This document shows positions 23,303 to 30,096 of a stretch of 32,020 nucleotides of DNA, in pieces. Every line of letters starts with the position of its first letter. Position 1 is the first letter of the stretch. Source of the DNA: Acidobacteriota bacterium (GTDB lineage: Bacteria; Acidobacteriota; Vicinamibacteria; Vicinamibacterales; JACQTH01); NCBI GenBank assembly GCA_016178075.1, contig JACOUA010000282.1, forward strand, positions 1 to 32,020, written 5' to 3'. A program made the position numbers and the translations under genes. The notes under the pieces were generated by a model. It saw nothing but the letters and a program-made list of their open reading frames with translations. It was not told the origin of the DNA and searched no databases.

Positions 23303-23689
23303 ATGTGGCGAGTGTTGAGCGTTGCGTCGCTGATGATCGCAACAGCGTGCTCAGGTCCGTCTCCGAGCGAGGCTCCACCGGCCGCCGCAGCTCAGCCGGC
23401 GGCGCAGGCATCACCAGCGCCGGCAGCCGCGCCTGCACCAGCCGCGGCACCTGCACCAACCACGGCTGCCGCGCCGCCCGCGACGCCTGAGCCAGCGGCG
23501 CCGCCCGCGGCGACGGCCAAACCCGCGCCGACCGCGCCCCCGCGACCGACGTTTCGTGAGGTCACGATCCCGGCCGGCACTCAGATCGCGGTGATGCTCA
23601 GGACGGCGGTCGCGTCGGATCAGAGCAAGGTCGAAGATCCCGTCGAAGGACAGGTCGCGAAGCCGGTCGTGGCGGACGGCGTCGCGTGA
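23303..23689 (+). CDS. Lipoprotein with Ala/Pro-rich linker, 5' half of a frameshifted gene
   Basis: 128 aa. The start is well supported (GAGGAGG then ATG). MWRVLSVASLMIATACSG is a lipoprotein signal with a lipobox-like IATAC. An extreme Ala/Pro/Thr stretch follows (about residues 24-82, likely a flexible spacer across the cell wall), then FREVTIPAGTQIAVMLRTAVASDQSKVEDPVEGQVAKPVVADGVA and a stop. That last block is the beginning of a domain whose remainder is in the next frame (23686-24018). Alone it would be a truncated protein. See the companion entry. Confidence 0.7.
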   Translation: MWRVLSVASLMIATACSGPSPSEAPPAAAAQPAAQASPAPAAAPAPAAAPAPTTAAAPPATPEPAAPPAATAKPAPTAPPRPTFREVTIPAGTQIAVMLRTAVASDQSKVEDPVEGQVAKPVVADGVA

Positions 23690-24018
23690 AAGGCCGCGCG
23701 CGGCTCGCGATCCGGTTCGACCGGCTCACGGCCGGTGGCGAACGGTACGACATCACGACGTTACCAATTGCCCGCGAGGCTGAAGCCACGAAGGGAGAAG
23801 ACGCCAAGAAGATCGGCATCGGCGCCGGCGCGGGTGCCGCCGTGGGGGCCATCATCGGCGGCAAGAAGGGTGCGCTCGTCGGCGGGGCCGTTGGGGCTGG
23901 CGCCGGCACCGGCGTGGTGGCGGCCACGCGCGGCGAGGAAGTGCGCTTGGCCCGGGGCGCGCGCGTCACCATCCGACTGCGCGAGCCGCTTACCCTCAGG
24001 GTCAACGTGAAGAATTGA
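23686..24018 (+). CDS. Glycine-zipper domain, 3' half of a frameshifted lipoprotein gene
   Basis: 110 aa from a GTG that overlaps the preceding stop (GTGA). VKGRARLAIRFDRLTAGGERYDI continues the domain begun in the first half, but from memory of related proteins about 15-20 residues (a PAGS/G-xVT...SGR segment) are missing at the junction, so a deletion not divisible by three is the likely cause. A glycine-zipper membrane motif follows (GIGAGAGAAVGAIIGGKKGA, then LVGGAVGAGAGTGVV) and a C-terminal VRLARGARVTIRLREPL. Reinitiation at the GTGA could still make this part, but it would lack an export signal. An assembly error is possible. Confidence 0.6.
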   Translation: MKGRARLAIRFDRLTAGGERYDITTLPIAREAEATKGEDAKKIGIGAGAGAAVGAIIGGKKGALVGGAVGAGAGTGVVAATRGEEVRLARGARVTIRLREPLTLRVNVKN

Positions 24019-24063
24019 GGATCGGCGATTGGCGATTGCGAGATTGCCAATCGTCAATTCTTC
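24009..24063. repeat. Heptamer inverted repeat spanning two convergent stop codons
   Basis: Edges gaagaattga (24009-24018) and tcaattcttc (24054-24063) are exact complements. Inside are 7-mers (attgagg, atcggcg, attggcg, attgcga) and their partial complements. Both convergent genes end inside the arms: each has AAG AAT TGA (Lys-Asn-stop). It could act as a bidirectional termination or mRNA-end structure, though no T-run is seen. Confidence 0.7.
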
Positions 24064-24407
24064 TGCCTCAGGTATCCATCCTCCTTCCGTATCCAGTCCT
24101 CCCGGCGCGGTGCGAAGAAATCGAACACGATGGTATCTTCGATCGCTTCCGCCGCGTGCGGGACGTTCGGCGGGATCGTCAGAATCTCGCCCGCCCCGAC
24201 GATGACTTCCCGATCGTCGAACCGGAATCGCAGCTTGCCCTGTACGACGTGTGAGAACTGTTCGGCGGGATGCGAGTGCCGGATGACGAGGGCGTGGCGG
24301 GCGAGATGGAAGCGGGCGACCGTGCCCATCCGGCCGTGGGTGACCTGCCGGGTGATCTTGTCGGTCATCGGTTCGGATTCGATGACGTCCCAGGCGCGCG
24401 GGTCCAT
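24054..24407 (-). CDS. Small single-domain cupin
   Basis: 117 aa with both cupin motifs: HSHPAEQFSHVVQGKLRF (G-x5-HxH-x3,4-E-x6-G type, with HSH and Glu as metal ligands) and VGAGEILTIPPNVPHAAEA (second His). AAGGAG stands 6 nt before the ATG at 24407. Single-domain cupins of this type include metal-dependent dioxygenases, isomerases and sugar or ligand-binding proteins; the function cannot be chosen from sequence. It is convergent with the broken lipoprotein gene and monocistronic. Confidence 0.85.
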   Translation of the reverse strand: MDPRAWDVIESEPMTDKITRQVTHGRMGTVARFHLARHALVIRHSHPAEQFSHVVQGKLRFRFDDREVIVGAGEILTIPPNVPHAAEAIEDTIVFDFFAPRREDWIRKEDGYLRQKN

Positions 24408-24808
24408 GATGTCTCCTTATTCAGTTTGCGGTGGGGCGGCCGCTCCGCCCAACCCAAGAGCAACGAGTGGGCTTCGCGGCGGCTCATTGTTGAATCCGGG
24501 GACCCCTGGATCCCCGTTGGCCCCACCGCCTTCCACGGCTCGCTCTCGCTCGCCGCGCTGAGTCGTGGCGACCGGCCACGATTGCGCTGGCCGTTTTCTT
24601 GCTGACCATCTGAGCGTGACTGCTGGGAAGCCGATTGCACGGTTTTGCGCGTGCGACCCGCTTCTGTTGATGTTTCACGAGTTAGCGGTCGCCGTCATCT
24701 CCGTCATGCGGTTGTCGAGCATAGCGCGCCCCACGTGGGGCGCAGCAGCCCAACTCGATCGAGGGGTTGCCCCAACGATTTGTGTTGCGTGCGAAATGTG
24801 AGGCTGGA
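24408..24808. other. Roughly 400-bp intergenic stretch with no supported gene
   Basis: Short open frames are present on both strands, but none has a ribosome site, conserved motif or sensible composition. There are short palindromes (gtggggcggccgctccgccc near 24431, ggggacccctggatcccc near 24500, cgccccacgtggggcg near 24729). The 3' end must contain the promoter of the carrier-protein cluster; no clear -35/-10 pair was found. Confidence 0.5.
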
Positions 24809-25816
24809 ATGAGCATCGATCGGTCGCGGCTCCGGATCTTCTCGACCTGTCCCCAGTCCAAGGACGTCCCCCGCGAAGACTACTTCGCCCGCGTGGTCGA
24901 CGTGGCCCGGTGGAGCGAGCGCTATGGCTGTACCGGGATCCTGGTCTACACGGACAACGGCCTGGTCGATCCGTGGCTCGTCTCGCAAATCATCGTTCAG
25001 CATACCCGAACGCTGGCGCCGCTGGTTGCCGTTCAGCCGATCTACATGCATCCGTACTCGGTCGCGAAGATGCTGGCGACGATCGGGCACCTCTACGATC
25101 GCCCGCTCTATCTGAACATGGTGGCTGGTGGCTTCAAGAACGATCTGGAAGCGCTGAACGACCTGACGCCGCACGACCGTCGGTACGACCGGGTCGTCGA
25201 GTACACGACCATCATCAAGCTGCTGCTCGCGGGCGGCACCGTGTCGTTCCCCGGCGAGTTCTACCGCGTCGACCGCCTGAAGATGACGCCGCCGCTCGCC
25301 CAGCGGCTGTTTCCCGGCATCCTGATCTCGGGCTCGTCCGAGGCCGGGATGAACGCCGCACGACAGATTGAGGCGACGGCCATCCAGTATCCGAAGCCGG
25401 CCGGCGAGTACGCGAGCGGCACGGCCCTGAACGCCGGCGTCCGCGTGGGCATCATCGCGCGCGATCGCTCGGAAGAGGCGTGGGCCATCGCGGAAGCGCG
25501 GTTCCCGGTCGATCGCAAGGGCCAGATCACGCACGAGCTGGCGATGAAGACCTCGGATTCTGTCTGGCACAAGCAGCTGTCCGACCTCGGCCGCGAGGTG
25601 AAACACCAGCGGACGCCGTACTGGCTCGTGCCGTTCGAGAACTACAAGACGTTCTGTCCGTACCTGGTCGGCAGCTACGATCAAGTCGCCGCCGAGATCG
25701 CGCGCTATATCGGCGCGGGCTACGAGACCTTCATCCTGGACATCCCACCTGCCGAGGACGAGCTGTTTCACACCGGTGAGACGTTCGCCCGGGCGATGGA
25801 GGGCGTGCTCGTATGA
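24809..25816 (+). CDS. Luciferase-like (LLM class) flavin-dependent oxidoreductase
   Basis: 335 aa TIM-barrel flavoprotein of the SsuD/alkanal-monooxygenase superfamily: LRIFSTCPQSKDVPREDY at the start, YTDNGLVDPWLVSQ, then PLYLNMVAGGFKNDLEALND, YTTIIKLLLAGGTVSFPGEFY and the FMN-phosphate region PGILISGSSEAGMNAARQ. Members use reduced FMN (or F420) to oxygenate or dehydrogenate substrates. The ATG at 24809 follows GAGG. The stop overlaps the adenylation gene start by 4 nt (ATGA), so the two are translationally coupled. In carrier-protein pathways such enzymes oxidise tethered amino acids or the released product; the precise reaction is unknown. Confidence 0.88.
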   Translation: MSIDRSRLRIFSTCPQSKDVPREDYFARVVDVARWSERYGCTGILVYTDNGLVDPWLVSQIIVQHTRTLAPLVAVQPIYMHPYSVAKMLATIGHLYDRPLYLNMVAGGFKNDLEALNDLTPHDRRYDRVVEYTTIIKLLLAGGTVSFPGEFYRVDRLKMTPPLAQRLFPGILISGSSEAGMNAARQIEATAIQYPKPAGEYASGTALNAGVRVGIIARDRSEEAWAIAEARFPVDRKGQITHELAMKTSDSVWHKQLSDLGREVKHQRTPYWLVPFENYKTFCPYLVGSYDQVAAEIARYIGAGYETFILDIPPAEDELFHTGETFARAMEGVLV

Positions 25817-27414
25817 GCCGACTGCTGCAGGAGCCGATCGCGCGGCACGCCTGCCTCGCCCCGCTCGCGACGGCAATCGTCGACGGCGGCCGGCGGGTGA
25901 CGTATCGGGAGCTCGAGGAGGCGTCGAACCGTCTGGCGCGCACGCTGCAGGACTCCGGCTGCTCGCGGGGCGACCGGATCTGCTTCGCCATTCCGAAGTC
26001 CGCCGACGCGATCATCACGATCCTCGCGATCCTGAAGGCCGATTGCGCCTACACGCCGCTGGACACGTCGAGCCCGGCGAGCCGCGTCGCGCACATCGTG
26101 CGCTCGTCGGACCCGCGTCTTGTGATCGGGACGCCGGCCACGCTGGCGTTCGTGGAACAGGTCCTGACGGAAGCCGGATCGCCCGACGTCCGGATCGGGC
26201 TCGTTGGCGATCGTCGCGCGAGCGCGGCCGGCTCGATCGCCTTCGCCGGTGTCGACCTGCGCGAGCGGCCCGCCGAGCCGATCGTCAGCCTCAATGCGCC
26301 GTCCGATCCGGCCTACATCTTCTTCACGTCCGGCTCCACCGGGACGCCGAAAGGAGTCGTGATCTCGCACAGCAACGTGTGGCACTTCGTGCGCTGGGCG
26401 AACCGGTACTTCGACCTCGGCCCGAACGATCGCGTGTCGGGGTACACACCGCTTCACTTCGATCTGTCGGTGTACGACGTCTTCGGCACGCTGACCGCCG
26501 GCGCGGAGTTCCATCTGGTGCCGCCGGAGGCCGGACTCGCGCCGGCGAAGCTGGCCGAATTCATCCGAGCCGCTCGCCTGACGCAGTGGTTCTCGGTGCC
26601 CTCGCTCCTCACCTACCTCGCCAAGGCGGACGCGATCAGGCCAAACGACTTCCCGTCCCTCAAACGCTTGCTGTGGTGCGGCGAGGTGCTCCCAACACCG
26701 GTCCTGAGGCACTGGATGACGCGGCTGCCGCACGTCACCTTCACGAACCTGTACGGCCCGACGGAAGCGACGATTGCCAGCAGCTACTACACCGTTCTGG
26801 CGTGTCCGGCCGACGAGCAGTCCCCGATTCCGATCGGCGTTTCATGCGAGGGCGAAGAGCTCCTTGTGCTGGACGAGCATCGCCGGCCGGTGCCCCCCGG
26901 AACGATTGGCGATCTCTACATCGCCGGGGTCGGGCTCAGCACGGGCTACTGGCGCGACCCTGAGAAGACGAAGGCAGCCTTCGTCGATCGCCCCGGCGGC
27001 GACGATCGCATCTACAAAACGGGCGACCTCGCCCGCGTGGGTGACGACGGGCTCGCGTATTTCCTGGGGCGAAACGACTCGCAGATCAAGAGCCGTGGCT
27101 ACCGGATCGAGCTCGGCGAGATCGAAACGGCGCTCAACGCACTCACCGCGCTCAAGGAATCGGCGGTCGTGGCGGTGCAATCGGACGGATTCGAAGGGGC
27201 GACGATCTGTTGCGCCTATGTGCCGGCGGGCGCGACCGACGTCACGCCGATCTACCTGCGGCAGGCGCTCGGCAAGACGCTGCCCTCGTACATGATGCCG
27301 ACCAAGTGGCTGGCGTACGACCTGTTACCAAAGAATGCCAATGGCAAAGTCGACCGACCCTTGCTGCGAGAGCACTTCCGGCAGCGTGACGCTCGCGCCG
27401 ATCGAACGGCCTGA
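25813..27414 (+). CDS. Stand-alone amino-acid adenylation domain (NRPS-type)
   Basis: 533 aa, one complete A domain with no fused condensation or carrier domain. Core motifs: A3 FFTSGSTGTPKGV (about 170-182), A4/A5 region HFDLSVYDVFG (215-225), NLYGPTEAT (312-320), A7 IYKTGDLAR, A8 GRNDSQIKSRGYRIELGEIE, A10 PKNANGKVDR with the catalytic Lys. Asp217 matches Asp235 of GrsA, the residue that holds the alpha-amino group, so an alpha-amino acid is expected. My manual pocket reading is D-L-Y-S-L-C-L-I-A-K. It should activate the acid as AMP ester and load the carrier protein encoded at 27894. Its 3' end overlaps the GNAT gene by 80 bp. Confidence 0.93.
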   Translation: MSRLLQEPIARHACLAPLATAIVDGGRRVTYRELEEASNRLARTLQDSGCSRGDRICFAIPKSADAIITILAILKADCAYTPLDTSSPASRVAHIVRSSDPRLVIGTPATLAFVEQVLTEAGSPDVRIGLVGDRRASAAGSIAFAGVDLRERPAEPIVSLNAPSDPAYIFFTSGSTGTPKGVVISHSNVWHFVRWANRYFDLGPNDRVSGYTPLHFDLSVYDVFGTLTAGAEFHLVPPEAGLAPAKLAEFIRAARLTQWFSVPSLLTYLAKADAIRPNDFPSLKRLLWCGEVLPTPVLRHWMTRLPHVTFTNLYGPTEATIASSYYTVLACPADEQSPIPIGVSCEGEELLVLDEHRRPVPPGTIGDLYIAGVGLSTGYWRDPEKTKAAFVDRPGGDDRIYKTGDLARVGDDGLAYFLGRNDSQIKSRGYRIELGEIETALNALTALKESAVVAVQSDGFEGATICCAYVPAGATDVTPIYLRQALGKTLPSYMMPTKWLAYDLLPKNANGKVDRPLLREHFRQRDARADRTA

Positions 27415-27943
27415 GATCACGCTCGTCGCCGGGTGGCTGGCCGATCCGGAGAATGCCCGGTGGCTGGACTTCGGCGCCGGCCATCAGGTGCTCACAGCGA
27501 CCTCGCTCGCGGTGATGCTGCAGCGCGACATCCACGTCCTCAGGGCCGTGCGTGTCGCCGATGCGGAGCCGCCGGTCGGCCTCGTGGCGCTGAGCAACGT
27601 GGACCGGCGGTTCCGGACCGCGCAACTCTGGTACGTGCTCGGCGACAAGCGATACGCCGGCCGCGGCTACACGACGGTCGCGGTCGCGCGGCTGCTCGAC
27701 GTCGGGTTCGACGATATCGTGCTGGACGCGATCAACGCCTGGGCGGTCGAACCGAATCGGGCGTCGATTCGGGTGCTCGAGCGAAACCACTTCCGCCTCG
27801 TCGGCCGGCAGCGCCAGTGTCATTACATCGACGGCCGGCCGTTCGACCGTCTGCTCTTCGACCTGTTGGCGTCGGAGTTCAAGGAGAACCGGGATGCGCG
27901 ATCGGCAGAGTCTTCAGAGCTCACTGTTGAAGTTGTTCGCTGA
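27335..27943 (+). CDS. GNAT-family acyltransferase (RimJ/RimL-like)
   Basis: 202 aa. GNAT elements: LRAVRVADAEPPVGLVAL (strands 2-3), LWYVLGDKRYAGRGYTTVAV with the acetyl-CoA loop (Q/RxxGxG/A seen as KRYAGRGY), the helix LLDVGFDDIVLDAINAWAV, and EPNRASIRVLERNHFRLVGR typical of RimJ/RimL-like enzymes. It overlaps the adenylation gene by 80 bp and the carrier gene by 50 bp; GTG 27386 is an alternative start that would shorten the overlap. Between an A domain and a carrier protein, it may acylate the amino group of the tethered amino acid, or use aminoacyl-carrier as donor. Both are inference. Confidence 0.85.
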   Translation: MPMAKSTDPCCESTSGSVTLAPIERPEITLVAGWLADPENARWLDFGAGHQVLTATSLAVMLQRDIHVLRAVRVADAEPPVGLVALSNVDRRFRTAQLWYVLGDKRYAGRGYTTVAVARLLDVGFDDIVLDAINAWAVEPNRASIRVLERNHFRLVGRQRQCHYIDGRPFDRLLFDLLASEFKENRDARSAESSELTVEVVR

Positions 27944-28151
27944 GAAGCTGCACGTGGAGGTGCCGTCACCCAACGTGGATCTCGTCGAGATCGGCGTGCT
28001 CGATTCCCTCGGCTTCGTCACCCTCCTGATGCACCTCGAAGAGGACTTCGGCGTGGCCGTGCCGATCGAGGACCTCGACGTCGAGAGGTTCCGCTCGGTC
28101 GCCCGCATCACCGGCTATCTCAGCGAGCGCCTGTTGACGCCGGCGGCGTAG
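27894..28151 (+). CDS. Acyl/peptidyl carrier protein
   Basis: 85 aa with four-helix carrier layout. The 4'-phosphopantetheine site is Ser in GVLDSLGFVTLLMHLEEDFG (DSL motif), followed by acidic helix III (PIEDLDVERFRSVARI). AAGGAG lies 8 nt before the ATG. It is presumably loaded by the stand-alone adenylation enzyme encoded just upstream. The phosphopantetheinyl transferase that must activate it is not in the window. Related stand-alone carriers include DltC and the aminoacyl-carrier proteins of small amino-acid-derived natural products. Confidence 0.93.
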   Translation: MRDRQSLQSSLLKLFAEKLHVEVPSPNVDLVEIGVLDSLGFVTLLMHLEEDFGVAVPIEDLDVERFRSVARITGYLSERLLTPAA

Positions 28152-28167
28152 GACCGAGGACCGGACC

Positions 28168-28884
28168 ATGACGTTGATTCACCGCACGCTGAAGACCCTG
28201 CGCGAGCGGGGCCTCCGCGAGACCCGTCGGCGGATCGCCGGCCGGTTCTCGTCGCGGCATGTGTCGTACGGCTTGACGTGCGACCTGGGCCGCATGCCGC
28301 GCGGACCCGCGTGCCGGCTCGGCCTTCGGCTCCGACCGCTCGCCGACCGGGACGTGCCGCTGCTCTTTGACCACTGGGCCCACACGCACGAGCCGGTGCT
28401 GGTGGACGAGCGCCTGGAACTGATTGCCTCGGGTGCGGGGCGTTCCCTCGTCGCCGTCGATCCCGAGGACCGTCCGTGCTTCATGATCTGGATGGCGACC
28501 TCGGGTGAGAACGAGCGGCTCCGCGCGGTGTTCGGCAGCGGCTATCCGGTGCTCCAGCCGGGTGAGGCGGTGCTCGACGGCATGTTCGTGCCCAAAGGCT
28601 TCGAGGGCATGAACGTCGTTCCCGCGGCGATCCGGGAGGTGGCGGCGCTCGCCAAGGGGGCCGGCCTCCATCGCCTGATCATCTTCTCCTACCACTCGCG
28701 CCCGGCCGCGCTGTTCGCGCTTCGTCAGGCGGGGTTCCTGCCGTATTGCGTGAAGGTCGATTCGCGGCGTTTCTTCTTCCACAGGGTTATCTTCCGGCCG
28801 TTCTCGACGGAGGACTTCGGCGGGAAATCAGGTCAGCTGGCAAAGTTCGCGCTGTTTGCCGGAACCGTCGGACAGGCAGGGTAG
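28168..28884 (+). CDS. GNAT-like protein, last gene of the carrier-protein cluster
   Basis: 238 aa. It starts 16 nt after the carrier stop with GAGG nearby. Basic N-terminus (TLKTLRERGLRETRRRIAGR), then LGLRLRPLADRDVPLLFDH, the usual first strand and helix of GNAT proteins, GEAVLDGMFVPKGFEGMNVVPAAIREVAALAKGAGLHRLIIF, and ALFALRQAGFLPYCVKVDSR, the terminal GNAT motif. The acetyl-CoA loop is not canonical (KGFEGMN), so it may use another acyl or aminoacyl donor, such as the carrier-bound residue, or be a FemX-like transferase. The fold call is moderate and the activity unassigned. Confidence 0.72.
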   Translation: MTLIHRTLKTLRERGLRETRRRIAGRFSSRHVSYGLTCDLGRMPRGPACRLGLRLRPLADRDVPLLFDHWAHTHEPVLVDERLELIASGAGRSLVAVDPEDRPCFMIWMATSGENERLRAVFGSGYPVLQPGEAVLDGMFVPKGFEGMNVVPAAIREVAALAKGAGLHRLIIFSYHSRPAALFALRQAGFLPYCVKVDSRRFFFHRVIFRPFSTEDFGGKSGQLAKFALFAGTVGQAG

Positions 28885-28918
28885 CTCTCGGGCCCGCCTG
28901 ATAGCCGGCCTGAGAGCT
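28883..28918 (+). terminator. Hairpin at the end of the carrier-protein cluster
   Basis: Arms 28883-28893 and 28908-28918 pair over 11 positions (one G-U) and start inside the stop codon of the last cluster gene. No uninterrupted T-run follows, so it is at best a weak or Rho-assisted terminator. Confidence 0.45.
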
Positions 28919-28945
28919 GACAGCTGACGACTAGCGTACCTAAGG

Positions 28946-29028
28946 CAGTTTTCAGTTCTCAGTAGTCAGTTTTCAGTTCGGATCTCGCCCGCAAATAACT
29001 GAAAACTGATGACTGACAACTGAGAACT
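28946..29028. repeat. Heptamer array with inverted symmetry, 3' side of infA
   Basis: Left arm: tandem 7-mers CAGTTTT, CAGTTCT, CAGTAGT, CAGTTTT, CAGTTCG (28946-28980). Right arm: AACTGAA, AACTGAT, GACTGAC, AACTGAG, AACT (28997-29028), the complement of the left but with one unit out of register. It would fold into a hairpin with arms of about 30 nt. The architecture resembles the heptanucleotide short tandem repeats described in cyanobacteria. Confidence 0.75.
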
Positions 29029-29058
29029 ACGCTACAGCGAAGTGAAAAACGCTGTAAA

Positions 29059-29277
29059 CTAGCGCGCGCGGAAGGTGATGATGCCCCGAACGGGATCGTA
29101 GGGGGAAACCCCCACCGTCACGCGATCGCCGGGCACCACCTTGATGCGGAAACGGCGCATCCGGCCGCTGAGCTGCGCGAGCACATCGTGGCCGGCATCG
29201 GTCTGCACGCGGTAAATGCCGCCGCTGTGGACGGCCACTACGGTGCCTTGCACATCAATCAAATCGTCCTTGCTCAA
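29059..29277 (-). CDS. infA: Translation initiation factor IF-1
   Basis: 72 aa S1-like OB fold: SKDDLIDVQGTVVAVHSGGI, YRVQTDAGHDVLAQLSGRMR and PGDRVTVGVSPYDPVRGIIT align with IF-1 along its whole length, including the usual end ...RGxITFRxR. Start: the frame offers only TTG codons at 29277 and 29289; TTG 29277 is preferred because it gives the standard N-terminus and has GGAGG 4 nt upstream. IF-1 binds the ribosomal A site during initiation. It is not in a ribosomal-protein operon here but stands alone between two repeat arrays, so it may be a second copy. Confidence 0.85.
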   Translation of the reverse strand: MSKDDLIDVQGTVVAVHSGGIYRVQTDAGHDVLAQLSGRMRRFRIKVVPGDRVTVGVSPYDPVRGIITFRAR

Positions 29278-29290
29278 AACGCCTCCCAAA

Positions 29291-29396
29291 CAAGCTGTCA
29301 GCTCTCAGGTATCAGCTCTCAGCCCAGAGCTTTGGCTGGGTCCTCCGCCGGTTGCCGCTCACAGCTGATGGCTGACAGCTGAAAGCTGAGAGCTTT
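29291..29396. repeat. Heptamer array with inverted symmetry, 5' side of infA
   Basis: Left: units of the TCAGCTC type (tcagctc, tcaggta, tcagctc, tcagccc). Right, 29362-29394: AGCTGAT, GGCTGAC, AGCTGAA, AGCTGAG, AGCT, their complements. The right arm ends agctgagagcttttt on the plus strand. Same 7-bp layout as 28946-29028 but different unit sequence. It occupies the place where the infA promoter should be. Confidence 0.75.
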
Positions 29397-29581
29397 TTAC
29401 TATTTTGACGCGCCACGCGCAACCGACGCAGCCCCGGACGGCCTCAGGCTTTTCGATACCTCACCAGCTGTTGCGCGATCGCGGGCGCCGAACACGGCGG
29501 TGTAGCGGCCGTTCCCGAGAGTTCCCTTCGTTGCCTGGATTCAGCCTGGCAACCGCGTTGCAGACCGTACGGGTGAACGGC
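29397..29581. other. Unassigned leader upstream of the spore-coat-U gene
   Basis: 185 bp without a credible gene; the frame from 29405 reads into the downstream gene but is Arg-rich and not protein-like. ACTATTTTGACG near 29399 is AT-rich and could hold part of a promoter. I compared it by eye with cyclic-di-GMP riboswitch consensus, often near such genes, and could not establish a match. Confidence 0.4.
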
Positions 29582-30094
29582 ATGAACCGGATCTCGACCA
29601 GAACGCTCGTCGCAGCGACCGTCGCGACCTTCCTCATCCTGCTCGCGACACGTACCGCTCACTCCGGCACCACAACCGCCTCGCTCCAGGTCGGCATCGT
29701 CGTCAGTAACAACTGCAGCATCACGACGAGCGCGGTGCAATTCAGCGCGTACGATCCGTCGGTGTCGAACGCCTCAACCCCGGCGACGGCGGCCGGCAGC
29801 GTGACGCTGGCCTGCACACAGGGCAGCGCGCCGGTCATCGGCCTGGGCTCTGGCGCCCACCAGAGCGGCGCCACCCGGCGCGCGAGCGACGGTGCGAACT
29901 TCATCGCCTATCAGCTCTACAAGGACGGCGGCCTCACGCAGCCATGGGGCGATTCCGGCACCGACGTCTTGAACGCCGGCCTTTCGCCCTCCAAGCGGCC
30001 GCGGAGCTTCACGGTCCACGGCCAGATCCCCGCGGGACAGAACGTCCCGAGCGGCACCTATTCCGACACCATCACCGTCAGCGTGAATTTTTAG
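29582..30094 (+). CDS. Spore coat protein U (SCPU) domain protein
   Basis: 170 aa. Signal peptide (STRTLVAATVATFLILLATRTAHS), then ASLQVGIVVSNNCSITTSAVQF with a conserved Cys, GSVTLACTQGSAPVI with the second Cys of the expected disulfide, and a C-terminal strand PSGTYSDTITVSVNF. This is the complete SCPU fold, found in Csu-type chaperone-usher pilins and secreted matrix proteins. No chaperone or usher gene is in the window, so assembly may depend on genes elsewhere, or the protein is a free secreted one. The start is ATG 29582 from the signal peptide, with GGGTGA upstream. Convergent with the next gene, 2 nt apart. Confidence 0.88.
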   Translation: MNRISTRTLVAATVATFLILLATRTAHSGTTTASLQVGIVVSNNCSITTSAVQFSAYDPSVSNASTPATAAGSVTLACTQGSAPVIGLGSGAHQSGATRRASDGANFIAYQLYKDGGLTQPWGDSGTDVLNAGLSPSKRPRSFTVHGQIPAGQNVPSGTYSDTITVSVNF

Positions 30095-30096
30095 AC

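Noticed and set aside
24365-24640. 91-codon minus-strand frame upstream of the cupin
   Set aside because: It overlaps the cupin start, lacks a ribosome site and has no recognisable fold.
28946-29396. Possible CRISPR array
   Set aside because: Units are 7 bp with no spacers and have inverted symmetry; no cas genes are present.
29397-29581. Possible cyclic-di-GMP riboswitch before the spore-coat-U gene
   Set aside because: Individual words look similar but the ordered consensus and pairing could not be laid out by eye.
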